Assembly (NCBI RefSeq): GCF_010501015.1
Contig: NZ_QVML01000002.1
Coordinates: 248,001 to 312,000 of the forward strand
Length of the DNA stretch: 64,000 nucleotides
Origin: Bacteroides sp. 214
GTDB taxonomy: Bacteria; Bacteroidota; Bacteroidia; Bacteroidales; Bacteroidaceae
Reading direction: 5' to 3'
In this document: piece by piece, positions 52,436 to 62,163 of the stretch
Layout: each line of letters starts with the position of its first letter
Position numbering within the stretch: the stretch's first letter is position 1
Notes under the pieces: generated by a model
The model's database searches: none
Seen by the model: the letters and a program-made list of their open reading frames with translations, nothing else
Told to the model about the DNA's origin: nothing
Position numbers and translations under genes: made by a program

Positions 52436-53596
52436 TTATGCCAGTTCTATTATCTCTTCCGGACAGTGTGTTAATTTCTCGGCATTTTCTTTTGTTACTA
52501 ACCATGAATTCTCGACACCTACAGGACCTACACCCGGCAGTACAATTTTGGGCTCTATGGCAATTACCATACCCGGCTCTAGCTCTGTTCTTACACGCGA
52601 AGCTAATACAGGCAATTCATTGATTTGTAGTCCAATGCCGTGACCCACGAATTTTGCTTGTTGTTCCAGACCCATAAAATAGTTACCAAAACCACTTTTG
52701 TTGGCTATGTCTAGTGCGGTTTTGTACAAATCTTCGCACACAATACCCGGTTTACACATTGTTGCAAGCGCCTCTTGAATTTCCAGGCACACTTGATGCC
52801 CGGCATAAGCTTGCTCTGTGGTTTTTCCAATAGAGAACACGCGGCTCATATCGCTCATGTACCCGTTGAAGTTGCCACCGTAATCTACCATAACAGTAGT
52901 TCCCGGAGTCAGCAACGTGCCATTTGCGCTGATAGGTAACGCGGGGTTGCCTGCTCCACCCAAAGCGAAGTCAAAAGGAGAAGGTGCGGTGGCATTGTCT
53001 CCAGCCAAGATGCTTCCCATAAATATCTCCATAGAGTGACCGAAAGTGCGGAAAAGACCCAAACACCCTTCCAAACGCATCAACCGTTCTATTTCGATGG
53101 AGAATTCAATATCTGTCATGCCGGCTCTATATACTGATGGTATTTTGTTGTAAGCACTTGTATGTGCCGCGCCTGCTCGACGGAAAAGCTCTATTTCTAA
53201 ATCTGTCTTTATGCTTCTCGCTTCTCGCAGCAGTGGTGTGCCGTTTACCACAGTTGCTTCGGGGAATAGGGAAGCCAAACGGGTATATTCAGTATAGGGC
53301 AGTTCGTCTCCTTCCAACATCAGGGTTTGCGGCATAGGAATTCCATGCTCTTGCAGTAGCTCCACAATTTGCTCGGGCTTGCGGATGCTATCGACAAATT
53401 CTCCCGTGATATTATTGGGACGTTTTACAAAGATGCGGGCAGGCTGATGCAGTGGTAGGTAAAGATAACCGCTGATAATTTGTCCGTATGTGTACAATAG
53501 GTTTACATTGGTTGAGATGAGGGCGGCGTCAATATTATTCTTCGCCATTAATGAGCGTATTTTATCTCTACGCATTTTTAATTCAGGTAATACCAT
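52436..53596 (-). CDS. Xaa-Pro peptidase family (M24B) metallopeptidase
   Basis: The start is set at the ATG at 53596 (MVLPELKMRRDKIR); the upstream frame crosses the promoter. The 386-residue protein has an N-terminal creatinase-like domain and a C-terminal pita-bread domain. Metal ligands are in VMVDYGGNFNGYMSDMSRVF (two Asps), FVGHGIGLQINELP (His) and IAIEPKI plus VGVENSWLV (two Glu). It should release residues before proline in the cytoplasm. Confidence 0.9.
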   Translation of the reverse strand: MVLPELKMRRDKIRSLMAKNNIDAALISTNVNLLYTYGQIISGYLYLPLHQPARIFVKRPNNITGEFVDSIRKPEQIVELLQEHGIPMPQTLMLEGDELPYTEYTRLASLFPEATVVNGTPLLREARSIKTDLEIELFRRAGAAHTSAYNKIPSVYRAGMTDIEFSIEIERLMRLEGCLGLFRTFGHSMEIFMGSILAGDNATAPSPFDFALGGAGNPALPISANGTLLTPGTTVMVDYGGNFNGYMSDMSRVFSIGKTTEQAYAGHQVCLEIQEALATMCKPGIVCEDLYKTALDIANKSGFGNYFMGLEQQAKFVGHGIGLQINELPVLASRVRTELEPGMVIAIEPKIVLPGVGPVGVENSWLVTKENAEKLTHCPEEIIELA

Positions 53597-53645
53597 AAAC
53601 AATTTTTTACTTAGAGTTATAATCCACCTTTGTGGTAGTGGGCTA

Positions 53646-53653
53646 CAAATGTA
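53646..53653 (-). promoter_or_regulatory. -7 element TACATTTG of the Xaa-Pro peptidase gene
   Basis: caaatgta on the plus strand reads TACATTTG on the minus strand, 50 bp before the ATG at 53596. Confidence 0.55.
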
Positions 53654-53782
53654 AGTCTTTCTTTCTAAAAAGAACAATGCCACCTATCTTCTTTTCAGTA
53701 AAGACGGTGGCATTGTAGCTCAAATACTTATAATGTGAAACGTTTTTCTCGTATAGAATCAGTAGAATTAGGGTTTATTTTG

Positions 53783-55120
53783 TTAGATAATACCTTGCCC
53801 CATCATAGCATGCGCTACTTTCATAAAGCCTGCGATGTTGGCGCCTTTGAGGTAATTTATGTATCCGTCTGCTTCTGTTCCGTATTTTACACATTGTTGA
53901 TGAATGCCGTGCATAATGCTCTTCAGTTTTTCATCAACTTCGGCTTCGCTCCAATTAATGTGCATAGCATTTTGTGTCATTTCTAAACCGCTGGTTGCTA
54001 CACCACCTGCATTAACAGCCTTGCCTGGTCCATAAGGTATGCGTGCTTCGATGAATGCGTCAATTGCTTCGGGAGTACAACCCATGTTGGATATTTCGCC
54101 AACAAACTGTACACCATTCTTTACAAGATTAGCTGCATCGTCTCCATTCAACTCGTTTTGAGTAGCGCAAGGAAGTGCAATGTCTACTTTTACTTCCCAA
54201 GGACGTTTGCCGGCAACAAAGGTAGAGCCGGGGAATTTTGCTGCGTAAGGTTCAACAATATCATTACCACTAGCACGAAGCTCCAACATATAGTCAATTT
54301 TCTCGCCACTGATTCCGTTCGGGTCATAGATATACCCGTCGGGACCAGATATGGTAACAACTTTAGCTCCCAGTTCATTAGCTTTTAGGGCAGCACCCCA
54401 TGCCACGTTTCCGAAGCCCGATAAAGAAATAGTCTTACCGTTGAAATCCAATCCCTTACTCTTTAGCATGTCATGAACAAAGTAAAGACCGCCAAATCCT
54501 GTGGCTTCGGGACGAATTAATGAACCACCAAACTCCAATCCTTTACCTGTAAAGGTACCGGTGTGTTCGCGGGTTAATTTTTTGTACATGCCAAACATAT
54601 AGCCTACTTCACGTCCACCTACACCAATGTCACCTGCTGGTACATCCATGTCGGGACCTAAATGACGCCACAGTTCGAGCATGTATGCTTGGCAGAAACG
54701 CATGATTTCGGCATTGCTCTTACCACGTGGAGAGAAGTCCGAACCACCTTTACCACCACCCATAGGAAGTGTAGTAAGTGCATTCTTAAATGTTTGTTCA
54801 AATCCTAAGAATTTCAGGATAGAGAGGGTAACGGACGCGTGAAAGCGTATGCCACCTTTATAAGGTCCTATTGCATTGTTAAATTGTACGCGGTAGCCAA
54901 GGTTAGTTTGTACTTCGCCTTTGTCATCTACCCATGTTACTCTGAACGTAAAGATACGATCGGGTTCCACTAAACGCTCGATAATCTTGTTTTTCTCAAA
55001 TTCGGGATGCTGGTTGTAAATGTCTTCAATGGAAATCAATACTTCTTTTACTGCTTGAAGATACTCTGATTCTCCCGGGTGCTTTGCCTCTAGCGAGGAC
55101 ATGATTCGTTCAATGTTCAT
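53783..55120 (-). CDS. gdhB: Glutamate dehydrogenase, first paralogue
   Basis: The 445-residue hexameric-type enzyme has the substrate-binding PMGGGKGGSDF (catalytic Lys), PAGDIGVGGREVGYMFG (catalytic Asp) and the Rossmann segment SGFGNVAWGAALKANELG. It interconverts 2-oxoglutarate plus ammonia and glutamate. The residues after the second strand (TISGPDGYIYD) differ from those of the paralogue at 62164 (TLSDSDGYIYD), so the two may differ in NAD(H)/NADP(H) use. The symbol follows the two-enzyme naming used in Bacteroides and is tentative. Confidence 0.88.
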   Translation of the reverse strand: MNIERIMSSLEAKHPGESEYLQAVKEVLISIEDIYNQHPEFEKNKIIERLVEPDRIFTFRVTWVDDKGEVQTNLGYRVQFNNAIGPYKGGIRFHASVTLSILKFLGFEQTFKNALTTLPMGGGKGGSDFSPRGKSNAEIMRFCQAYMLELWRHLGPDMDVPAGDIGVGGREVGYMFGMYKKLTREHTGTFTGKGLEFGGSLIRPEATGFGGLYFVHDMLKSKGLDFNGKTISLSGFGNVAWGAALKANELGAKVVTISGPDGYIYDPNGISGEKIDYMLELRASGNDIVEPYAAKFPGSTFVAGKRPWEVKVDIALPCATQNELNGDDAANLVKNGVQFVGEISNMGCTPEAIDAFIEARIPYGPGKAVNAGGVATSGLEMTQNAMHINWSEAEVDEKLKSIMHGIHQQCVKYGTEADGYINYLKGANIAGFMKVAHAMMGQGII

Positions 55121-55169
55121 GATATTCTGTTTTTAAGGTAAACTATCAAAATGATATGTATTTATACTG

Positions 55170-55177
55170 CAAATATA
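55170..55177 (-). promoter_or_regulatory. -7 element TATATTTG of the first gdh gene
   Basis: caaatata on the plus strand lies 50 bp before the start codon at 55120. Confidence 0.6.
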
Positions 55178-55301
55178 GACTTTATTTCTTATTGGCAAAT
55201 AGAAACGTGTATAATTTTGGTTAATTGCTGATAAAATGATATTGAGGAAGAGGGGCGGAATAATATTCCGCCTTGTTCTCCTTTATGCTTTTTAGTTTGT
55301 T

Positions 55302-57413
55302 TTATTGGAATTTTGGATTCATTTCAAGATTATACATGATAAATCCATAAATATCCGCTTGTTCTTCTAACACTTTGCTCATTGGTTTGCCTGCACCGTG
55401 TCCGGACTTGGTATCAATACGGATTAATGTAGGATTTGTTCCATCATTGGCTACTTGTAGTTGCGCGGCATACTTAAAGGAGTGCGCAGGCACTACGCGG
55501 TCATCATGATCGGCAGTTGTTACCATCGTTGCGGGATAGGTGGTTCCTTGTTTCAGATTATGAAGCGGTGAGTAAGCATAGAGATATTTGAACATCTCTT
55601 CGCTCTCTTCGCTGGTACCATAGTCGGGTGCCCAGTTCCAGCCAATGGTGAATTTGTGATAACGCAACATATCCATAACACCAACTTGTGGTATGGCAAC
55701 GGCAAACAGGTCGGGACGTTGGTTCATACACGCGCCTACCAAAAGTCCACCGTTTGAACCGCCAACGATAGCAATTTTCTTATTGTTGGTATATTTATCT
55801 GCGATTAAATATTCGGCAGCGGCGATGAAATCATCAAAAACATTTTGCTTATTCAGCTTGGTGCCGGCTACGTGCCATGCTTCGCCATACTCGCTTCCAC
55901 CACGCAGATTAACCTGTACGTATATACCTCCGTTTTCCAGGAATGGAATGCGTGTTGTACTGAATCCGAGGGTCAAACTCACATTGAATCCACCATATCC
56001 ATATAGAAATACAGGGTTGTTTCCATCTTTCACTAAACCTTTTTTATAGGTAAGGAACATGGGGATTTTTGTACCATCCTTGCTGGCAAAGAATATTTGT
56101 TCGGTGGTATAATCTGCCGGTACAAATTTCACTTCGGGTGCGCGGAATATCGCATAGGTATTTGCTTTGATATCATATTTAAAGATAGTAGCAGGGTAGG
56201 TAAACGAGCTGAACGACATAAAACACTCACTGTCATCTTTGTCGCCACTGAAATACGCCGAACCAATAGTGGGCAAAGCTACTTCGTGAATTAATTTTCC
56301 ATTAAGGTCGTAAACGTATGGATGGCTCGATGCGTCTTGGTTATAAACAGCAATTAATTTTCCGTCGATAACGCTGGCGCTGGACAGTACGGCATCAGCT
56401 TCGGGCAACACAACATCTGCGGTAGCCAACTGGGGTTTGTTCAGTGTTACTTTTACAACCTTGTTTTTCGGAGCATCGGTATTGGTAAACAAATAGATAA
56501 CATTGCCTATGGTGTTTAGTGGCGAGGTGCGGAATTCATCATTACCATCAATCAGTTCGAAAGAGGCATTCTTCTTTGCTAGATCTTTCACAAAGAGTCT
56601 GTTTCCTCTGTTAGCTCCGGATTCGGTTAAGAAAAGCATGTTTTCTTCTTGTGGGCAATATACGGAATAGAAACGTTTTGGATATGCTTTATTTTCGTAA
56701 ATCAGTTTATCTTCACTTTGTGGGGTGCCGATGGTGTGATAGTACACCTTGTGGTATTCGTTTACGCTGGAATATTCCTGTCCTTCAGGGGTGTCGTAGG
56801 CACTATAATAGAAACCATCTCCTTGCCAGGATGCTCCCGAGAACTTCGCCCATTTAATGTGGTCATCCAGTTGTTTGCCTGTCTTCATGTCAATAACATA
56901 GATTTCTCTCCAGTCTGATCCGCTACGCGAAATCACATATGCGGCATACTTCCCATTGTTAGAGAAATATACGCCCGAAAGAGCTACCGTGCCATCGTCC
57001 GACAATTTATTGGGATCAAGAAACACACGCGGTTCTCCATCTAAAGCATCTTGTACGTAGAGTACACTTTGGTTTTGCAAACCATCATTTTTATAGAAAT
57101 AGTACTTGCCTTGCTCTTTGAAGGGTGTTCCGTATTTTTCATAATCGGTCAGTTCGGTGAGCCTGTTCAGCAATTCTTGACGGAAAGGGATACGCTTCAG
57201 GTAATCATAGGTAACTTTGTTTTGTGCTTCTACCCAAGCGGCAGTAGCTACCGAAGTGTCGTTCTCCAACCAGCGATAAGGATCACTAACTACTGTACCG
57301 AAGTACTCGTCGGTAACATCTTCTTTCATTGTTTCGGGATACGTAATTTTCTTTTGTTGTGCACAAGATGCAAGCATAAGCATTGTCATTAAGAAAAGAG
57401 ATAAGTGTTTCAT
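55302..57413 (-). CDS. Prolyl oligopeptidase family (S9A) lipoprotein
   Basis: The 703-residue protein has a lipoprotein signal (MKHLSLFLMTMLMLASCAQQ). A seven-bladed propeller (about 80-430) and an alpha/beta hydrolase domain follow. The catalytic triad is the Ser in GGSNGGLLVG, the Asp in TADHDDRVVPAHS and the His in KSGHGAGKP. It should cut short peptides after proline in the periplasm. It is next to the glutamate dehydrogenase and Xaa-Pro peptidase genes, so the stretch looks geared to peptide and amino-acid use. Confidence 0.93.
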   Translation of the reverse strand: MKHLSLFLMTMLMLASCAQQKKITYPETMKEDVTDEYFGTVVSDPYRWLENDTSVATAAWVEAQNKVTYDYLKRIPFRQELLNRLTELTDYEKYGTPFKEQGKYYFYKNDGLQNQSVLYVQDALDGEPRVFLDPNKLSDDGTVALSGVYFSNNGKYAAYVISRSGSDWREIYVIDMKTGKQLDDHIKWAKFSGASWQGDGFYYSAYDTPEGQEYSSVNEYHKVYYHTIGTPQSEDKLIYENKAYPKRFYSVYCPQEENMLFLTESGANRGNRLFVKDLAKKNASFELIDGNDEFRTSPLNTIGNVIYLFTNTDAPKNKVVKVTLNKPQLATADVVLPEADAVLSSASVIDGKLIAVYNQDASSHPYVYDLNGKLIHEVALPTIGSAYFSGDKDDSECFMSFSSFTYPATIFKYDIKANTYAIFRAPEVKFVPADYTTEQIFFASKDGTKIPMFLTYKKGLVKDGNNPVFLYGYGGFNVSLTLGFSTTRIPFLENGGIYVQVNLRGGSEYGEAWHVAGTKLNKQNVFDDFIAAAEYLIADKYTNNKKIAIVGGSNGGLLVGACMNQRPDLFAVAIPQVGVMDMLRYHKFTIGWNWAPDYGTSEESEEMFKYLYAYSPLHNLKQGTTYPATMVTTADHDDRVVPAHSFKYAAQLQVANDGTNPTLIRIDTKSGHGAGKPMSKVLEEQADIYGFIMYNLEMNPKFQ

Positions 57414-57443
57414 AAATAATGATATTTAAGATTATGTGAAAGA

Positions 57444-57451
57444 CAAAGTTA
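57444..57451 (-). promoter_or_regulatory. -7 element TAACTTTG of the prolyl oligopeptidase gene
   Basis: caaagtta on the plus strand lies 31 bp before the start codon at 57413. Confidence 0.6.
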
Positions 57452-57615
57452 GCGAAAGGGTTTTATTTGCAAGTTTTTTTGCGAGTATTTTTCAATAGTA
57501 AGAAATAGTTCTGAATTTGCTCGTTTTTTTTTATTTGATACTATTTGGCGCTGTTTGTTTTCTTTTTAAGGTAATAATAGTACGGGATGCACAAATAAAA
57601 CTTTACACATCGGAA

Positions 57616-57720
57616 ATATGCAGCGAACCTCTACTTCCAAATGCAGCATTTCACTCAAGCGAAATGCTGCATTTCGATTAAGTGGTTTGCTGCATTTCGG
57701 AGTCATCAAATGCTGCATTT
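57616..57720. repeat. Five 13-bp motifs at an exact 23-bp period
   Basis: AAATGCWGCATTT-type units start at 57616 (degenerate, atgcagc core only), 57639, 57662, 57685 and 57708, exactly 23 bp apart. The motif is itself nearly palindromic. Copies at 57639 and 57662 also form a 14-bp stem. The array lies in the 475-bp gap between two divergent genes and has no coding explanation, since 23 is not a multiple of 3. Confidence 0.85.
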
Positions 57721-57845
57721 GTAAAAACCGGTTCACAGTACCTTGTAGCTGTGCTTTTCTGTAAACAATTCGCACTTTTGAGGAACTCGTTCAATGACTT
57801 TTGTTAAGATAATATTTTACATTTCTTTTTATCAATAAATTCTCT

Positions 57846-57853
57846 TACTTTTG
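57846..57853 (+). promoter_or_regulatory. -7 element TACTTTTG of the receiver/PEP-synthase-like gene
   Basis: It lies 36 bp before the ATG at 57889. The 23-bp repeat array ends 126 bp upstream of it. Confidence 0.6.
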
Positions 57854-57888
57854 TAAAAGCAACCCCACGCGGATAAACAATCAAGAAT

Positions 57889-60855
57889 ATGCTTAGCAAA
57901 TTAAAACTGAATCAACTCTACCTTAAAGATACGCAGTTTGCCAATCTGATGACCAAACGCATCTTTAACGTACTTCTTATAGCTAATCCTTACGATGCCT
58001 TTATGCTCGAGGACGATGGGCGTATTGATGAAAAGTTGTTCAATGAATATACTTCGTTATCACTTCGTTATCCACCACGTTTCTCGCAGGTAAGTACTGA
58101 AGAAGAGGCCTTTGCTTTGTTGGAGCAAATTCCATTCGACCTCATTATCTGTATGCCCGGCACGAGCGACAATGATAGTTTTGATATTGGTAGGCGCATT
58201 AAATCCATCTATCCGCATATTCCTATCGTAGTGCTTACTCCGTTTAGCCATGGTATTACCAAACGTATTGAGAATGAAGATCTCAGCGCATTTGAATATG
58301 TATTCTGTTGGTTGGGAAATACGGATTTGTTGCTTTCTATCATCAAACTGATAGAAGACAAAATGAATTTAGAACACGATGTGGCAGAGGTCGGCGTGCA
58401 GCTTATACTCTTGGTGGAAGATAGTATTCGCTTTTACTCATCAGTGCTTCCTAACCTCTATAAATTTGTGTTGAAACAAAGTCAGGAATTCTCTACCGAG
58501 GCACTCAATGCGCATCAACGTATGCTTCGTATGCGCGGTCGCCCTAAAATAGTCCTAACCCGTACCTACGAGGAGGCAATGGAACTCTACGATAAGTATT
58601 ATAATAATGTACTGGGGGTTATTACAGATGTTCGCTTTCCCAACCATGGCGTGATAGATTCTATGGCAGGCATCAAACTCTGCGATGCTGTACGTAAGAA
58701 AGACCCCTTTGTGCCACTTATCATTCAGTCGTCCGAAACAGACAATACGGCCTATGCCAGTAAGTTTGGCGCCAGTTTTATTGATAAAAACTCCAAAAAA
58801 ATGGATGTGGATTTGCGGCGTATCGTGTCTGATAACTTTGGTTTCGGCGATTTTATCTTTCGTAATCCCAACACCAACGAAGAGATCGCTCGTGTAAAGA
58901 ACCTTAAAGAGTTACAAAACATCCTGTTTGCACTTCCTGCCGAGTCATTTTTATACCACATCAGTCGCAATCACGTTTCGCGTTGGCTCTACTCGCGCGC
59001 GGTGTTCCCAGTGGCAGAGTTCCTTAAGCCCATAACATGGGAGAGTCTGCAAGACTTGGATGCACATCGAAAAATCATCCTTGAAGCCATAGTGAAATAC
59101 CGCAAAATGAAGAATCAGGGTGTAGTTGCTATCTATGAGCGAAACCGCTACGATAGTTATTCCAATTTTGCTCGTATAGGCGATGGGTCGCTGGGAGGTA
59201 AAGGACGTGGCTTGGCATTTATAGATAACATGCTTAAGCATCATCCCGAGTTCAATGAATTTGAGAATGCTCGTGTGGCAATACCCAAGACAGTGGTGCT
59301 CTGTACCGACATCTTCGATGAATTTATGGAGATGAATAATCTTTATCAGGTAGCACTCTCGGATGCCGATGACGCTGTTATTTTGAAATACTTTCTTAAA
59401 AGTAAACTCCCCGACCGATTTATCGAAGACTTCTTTGCTTTCTTTGAAGTCGTAAAGTCGCCCATAGCCGTACGCTCTTCCAGTCTACTCGAAGACGCAC
59501 ATTACCAACCTTTCGCGGGAATTTATAATACGTATATGATTCCGTATTTGGACGACCGCTACGAGATGCTTCGGATGTTGTCCGATGCAATCAAAGGGGT
59601 GTATGCTTCGGTTTTCTTCAGAGATAGCAAGGCGTATATGCAGGCTACTTCCAACGTTATAGACCAAGAGAAAATGGCGGTTATTTTGCAAGAAGTGGTT
59701 GGTAACCAGTATGGAGATCGTTTTTATCCTTCTATGTCGGGAGTTGCCCGTTCGCTTAATTATTATCCTATTGGCGACGAAAAAGCAGAAGAGGGTACGG
59801 TGAATCTTGCACTTGGATTAGGGAAATATATTGTGGATGGCGGACTAACACTTCGTTTTTCGCCTTATCATCCCAATCAGGTACTGCAAACCAGTGAAAT
59901 GGAAATTGCTCTCAAAGAGACACAAACCAGCTTCTATGCGCTCGATATGAAGAATGCTGCCGAAGAATTCTCTATTGACGATGGGTTTAATCTTCTCAAA
60001 CTTCACGTAAAAGAGGCGGAGAAAGATGGCGCACTTCAATATATCGCCTCTACTTACGACCCGTACGATATGATAATCCGTGATGGACTTTATCCGGGTG
60101 GGCGTAAGGTGATAACCTTTGCTAATATTCTTCAACACGACGTGTTCCCGTTGGCGAAGATACTCCAGCTGGTACTTAAATATAGTAATGAAGATATTCG
60201 CCGACCAGTAGAAGTTGAGTTTGCTGCTACTATGAGCAAAGATATTGATAAAAGCGGTACTTTCTACTTGTTACAAATACGCCCCATTGTGGAATCGCGT
60301 GAAATGTTGGAGGAAAATCTCTCTATTATTCCCGAAGAAAACGTTATTCTTCGCTCGGAGAATAGCCTTGGGCATGGTATTGCCGACGATGTGTATGATG
60401 TACTCTACGTAAAAACCGAAGGTTACAGTGCTTCCAATAATCAAGCTATTGCTTATGAAATTGAAAAAATAAATAGCCAGTTTCTTAACGCCGACAAAAA
60501 CTATGTGCTTGTAGGGCCCGGACGTTGGGGAAGTAGTGACACATGGCTTGGTATTCCAGTGAAATGGCCGCATATATCCGCAGCTAAAGTAATTGTGGAG
60601 GCAGGGCTTACCAACTATCGCGTAGATCCCAGTCAGGGTACACATTTCTTTCAGAATCTTACCTCGTTTGGTGTAGGATATTTTACGATCAATGCCTTTA
60701 TCAACGATGGCGTTTACGACCAAGAATTTCTTAATGCGCAACCGGCTGTAGAAGAAACAAAATATCTGCGGCATGTGCGATTTAAAAAACCAATTGTGAT
60801 AAAGATGGATGGAAAGAAGAAACTGGGAGTGGTATTGAAACCGACTGAAGAGTAG
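57889..60855 (+). CDS. Two receiver-like domains fused to a PEP-synthase-type ATP-binding domain
   Basis: The 988-residue protein has a receiver-like domain at about 25-160 (FDLIICMPGTSDNDSFDIGR) and a second, better one at about 170-330 (LLVEDS, GVITDVRFPNHG, ASFIDKNSKK). From about 420 a PPDK_N/PEP-synthase ATP-grasp domain follows (IGDGSLGGKGRGLAFIDNML, SPIAVRSSSLLEDAHYQPFAG, LLQIRPIVES). The swivelling phospho-His domain and the PEP-binding barrel of true PEP synthase are not seen. The last 150 residues (VLVGPGRWGSSDTWLG) are a Bacteroidota-specific extension. It may be a signalling phosphotransferase rather than PEP synthase. Confidence 0.82.
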   Translation: MLSKLKLNQLYLKDTQFANLMTKRIFNVLLIANPYDAFMLEDDGRIDEKLFNEYTSLSLRYPPRFSQVSTEEEAFALLEQIPFDLIICMPGTSDNDSFDIGRRIKSIYPHIPIVVLTPFSHGITKRIENEDLSAFEYVFCWLGNTDLLLSIIKLIEDKMNLEHDVAEVGVQLILLVEDSIRFYSSVLPNLYKFVLKQSQEFSTEALNAHQRMLRMRGRPKIVLTRTYEEAMELYDKYYNNVLGVITDVRFPNHGVIDSMAGIKLCDAVRKKDPFVPLIIQSSETDNTAYASKFGASFIDKNSKKMDVDLRRIVSDNFGFGDFIFRNPNTNEEIARVKNLKELQNILFALPAESFLYHISRNHVSRWLYSRAVFPVAEFLKPITWESLQDLDAHRKIILEAIVKYRKMKNQGVVAIYERNRYDSYSNFARIGDGSLGGKGRGLAFIDNMLKHHPEFNEFENARVAIPKTVVLCTDIFDEFMEMNNLYQVALSDADDAVILKYFLKSKLPDRFIEDFFAFFEVVKSPIAVRSSSLLEDAHYQPFAGIYNTYMIPYLDDRYEMLRMLSDAIKGVYASVFFRDSKAYMQATSNVIDQEKMAVILQEVVGNQYGDRFYPSMSGVARSLNYYPIGDEKAEEGTVNLALGLGKYIVDGGLTLRFSPYHPNQVLQTSEMEIALKETQTSFYALDMKNAAEEFSIDDGFNLLKLHVKEAEKDGALQYIASTYDPYDMIIRDGLYPGGRKVITFANILQHDVFPLAKILQLVLKYSNEDIRRPVEVEFAATMSKDIDKSGTFYLLQIRPIVESREMLEENLSIIPEENVILRSENSLGHGIADDVYDVLYVKTEGYSASNNQAIAYEIEKINSQFLNADKNYVLVGPGRWGSSDTWLGIPVKWPHISAAKVIVEAGLTNYRVDPSQGTHFFQNLTSFGVGYFTINAFINDGVYDQEFLNAQPAVEETKYLRHVRFKKPIVIKMDGKKKLGVVLKPTEE

Positions 60856-60938
60856 CAAAAATAAAGTTGAAAGATGCAGTAATTAGATGTATTCATCGTT
60901 TATCTATTAAATTTTGAAACATCTTATTACAAAAACAC

Positions 60939-61598
60939 ATGAAACATCATCAACTTGCCACTACGTTGGCTATTGTTACTTTGTGTCTGTTTTTGAAACC
61001 AACAACAGCTTTGGCGGCAGACCCATCGTACAAGAAAAATCTATTCAGTCTTCACGCGGGCTATGGAAACATGGCTTGGGGAACAAGTGCACTAACAACG
61101 GCTTCGAATTCGTATGAAAACAAACTATGCTCCGGTTTTACTTTAAACTTGGAGTACGATCGCAGGCTTATTCCGCAACTTTCTCTGGGTATTGTGGCTT
61201 CTATGTACAATGCCAGTGGTAGCCATGCCGAAGGTAAAGACCATGTATACACTACCTTTATTGGTCCGCAATTAAGTGTTTACTTCTTGCCAACTACACC
61301 ATGGATTGTGCGACTTTCTGCAGGTTTAGGTTATCTTGATTATAAGAACAACAGCAAAGTATTTGGCAAAAACCGAAAGGTAAACGGTGGCACAGGTGCA
61401 GCTATCTGTGGTCTACGTTTGGGCTATACATTCGCGTCTCATTGGAGTGTACATGCAGATGCCGGTTTGCTGTTTGGTGACTTGGATTCGTATAAAGTAA
61501 AGTATCACGGCGAGAAAGTAAAAGTATTACCTAAGGATGGCGATGAGGTGAATTTATCGCGCTATAACCTTTTAGTTGGCGTTTCTTATCATTTTTAA
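60939..61598 (+). CDS. Outer-membrane beta-barrel protein
   Basis: The 219-residue protein has a signal peptide (first about 28 residues, cut near ALA-A). The mature part has eight or so amphipathic strands (LFSLHAGYGNMAWG, FTLNLEYDRRL, VYTTFIGPQLSVYF, AICGLRLGYTF, SRYNLLVGVSYHF) and ends in Phe, as in OmpX/OmpW-size barrels. The function is unknown. A lipoprotein gene follows 17 bp later and is probably cotranscribed. Confidence 0.82.
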   Translation: MKHHQLATTLAIVTLCLFLKPTTALAADPSYKKNLFSLHAGYGNMAWGTSALTTASNSYENKLCSGFTLNLEYDRRLIPQLSLGIVASMYNASGSHAEGKDHVYTTFIGPQLSVYFLPTTPWIVRLSAGLGYLDYKNNSKVFGKNRKVNGGTGAAICGLRLGYTFASHWSVHADAGLLFGDLDSYKVKYHGEKVKVLPKDGDEVNLSRYNLLVGVSYHF

Positions 61599-61615
61599 CT
61601 AAATAAGCATTTACG

Positions 61616-62086
61616 ATGAAAAAATATATAATCTTGTTGTTGGTTGTTATAGCCATATTCAATTTAGCGAGTTGCGACGAAGATAAATCAGTTGACCCTA
61701 CTATTATGCCTGAGGTTACAACCGAAGGTAAACAAACCTTTGGCTGTCTGATAGATGGTTGGGTATATGTGGGTGGCAGATATTACTCAATCTTTTCACC
61801 AAAAAGAGATTCTTTTCAGTTTTGCTACAATCTGGAAGAGGATTGGATAGAAGTTTCTGTGTTAGTTTCGAGAGAGGAATACTTGTCTTTTATTATTCTG
61901 AACCCTCGCGAGGGTGAGACTGTTAATTATATTAATACAGCTTTTGGTATTGTTCCTTATCCCGATGGTCAAGTGCATATATCTCGCTTTGATAGAGAGT
62001 TGAGAATTATAAGTGGAACTTTTGGAGATGGAGAGCGGATAACTCATGGGCGGTTTGATATGGTCTATAATTTAGATAATGAGTAA
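61616..62086 (+). CDS. Small lipoprotein, unknown
   Basis: The 156-residue protein has the lipoprotein signal MKKYIILLLVVIAIFNLASC (lipobox LASC) followed by Asp/Glu residues, which in Bacteroidota can favour outer-membrane or surface export. The rest is beta-rich (DGWVYVGGRYYSIF) with no recognised domain. It follows the barrel gene by 17 bp and is closed by a strong terminator. Confidence 0.75.
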   Translation: MKKYIILLLVVIAIFNLASCDEDKSVDPTIMPEVTTEGKQTFGCLIDGWVYVGGRYYSIFSPKRDSFQFCYNLEEDWIEVSVLVSREEYLSFIILNPREGETVNYINTAFGIVPYPDGQVHISRFDRELRIISGTFGDGERITHGRFDMVYNLDNE

Positions 62087-62098
62087 TAGATATAAATA

Positions 62099-62137
62099 AG
62101 AAAGTGCCACCTGGATTACTCCTGAGTGGCACTTTCT
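62099..62137. terminator. Terminator between convergent lipoprotein and gdh genes
   Basis: Arms 62099-62110 and 62126-62137 (AGAAAGTGCCAC and its exact complement) enclose a 15-nt loop. It serves both directions. Confidence 0.8.
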
Positions 62138-62163
62138 GAACTATGACTAATTATACCTATTGA

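Noticed and set aside
57566..57775. 69-codon minus-strand frame through the 23-bp repeat array
   Set aside because: The repeat period is not a multiple of three, so the repeats are not a protein repeat; there is no promoter or ribosome site.
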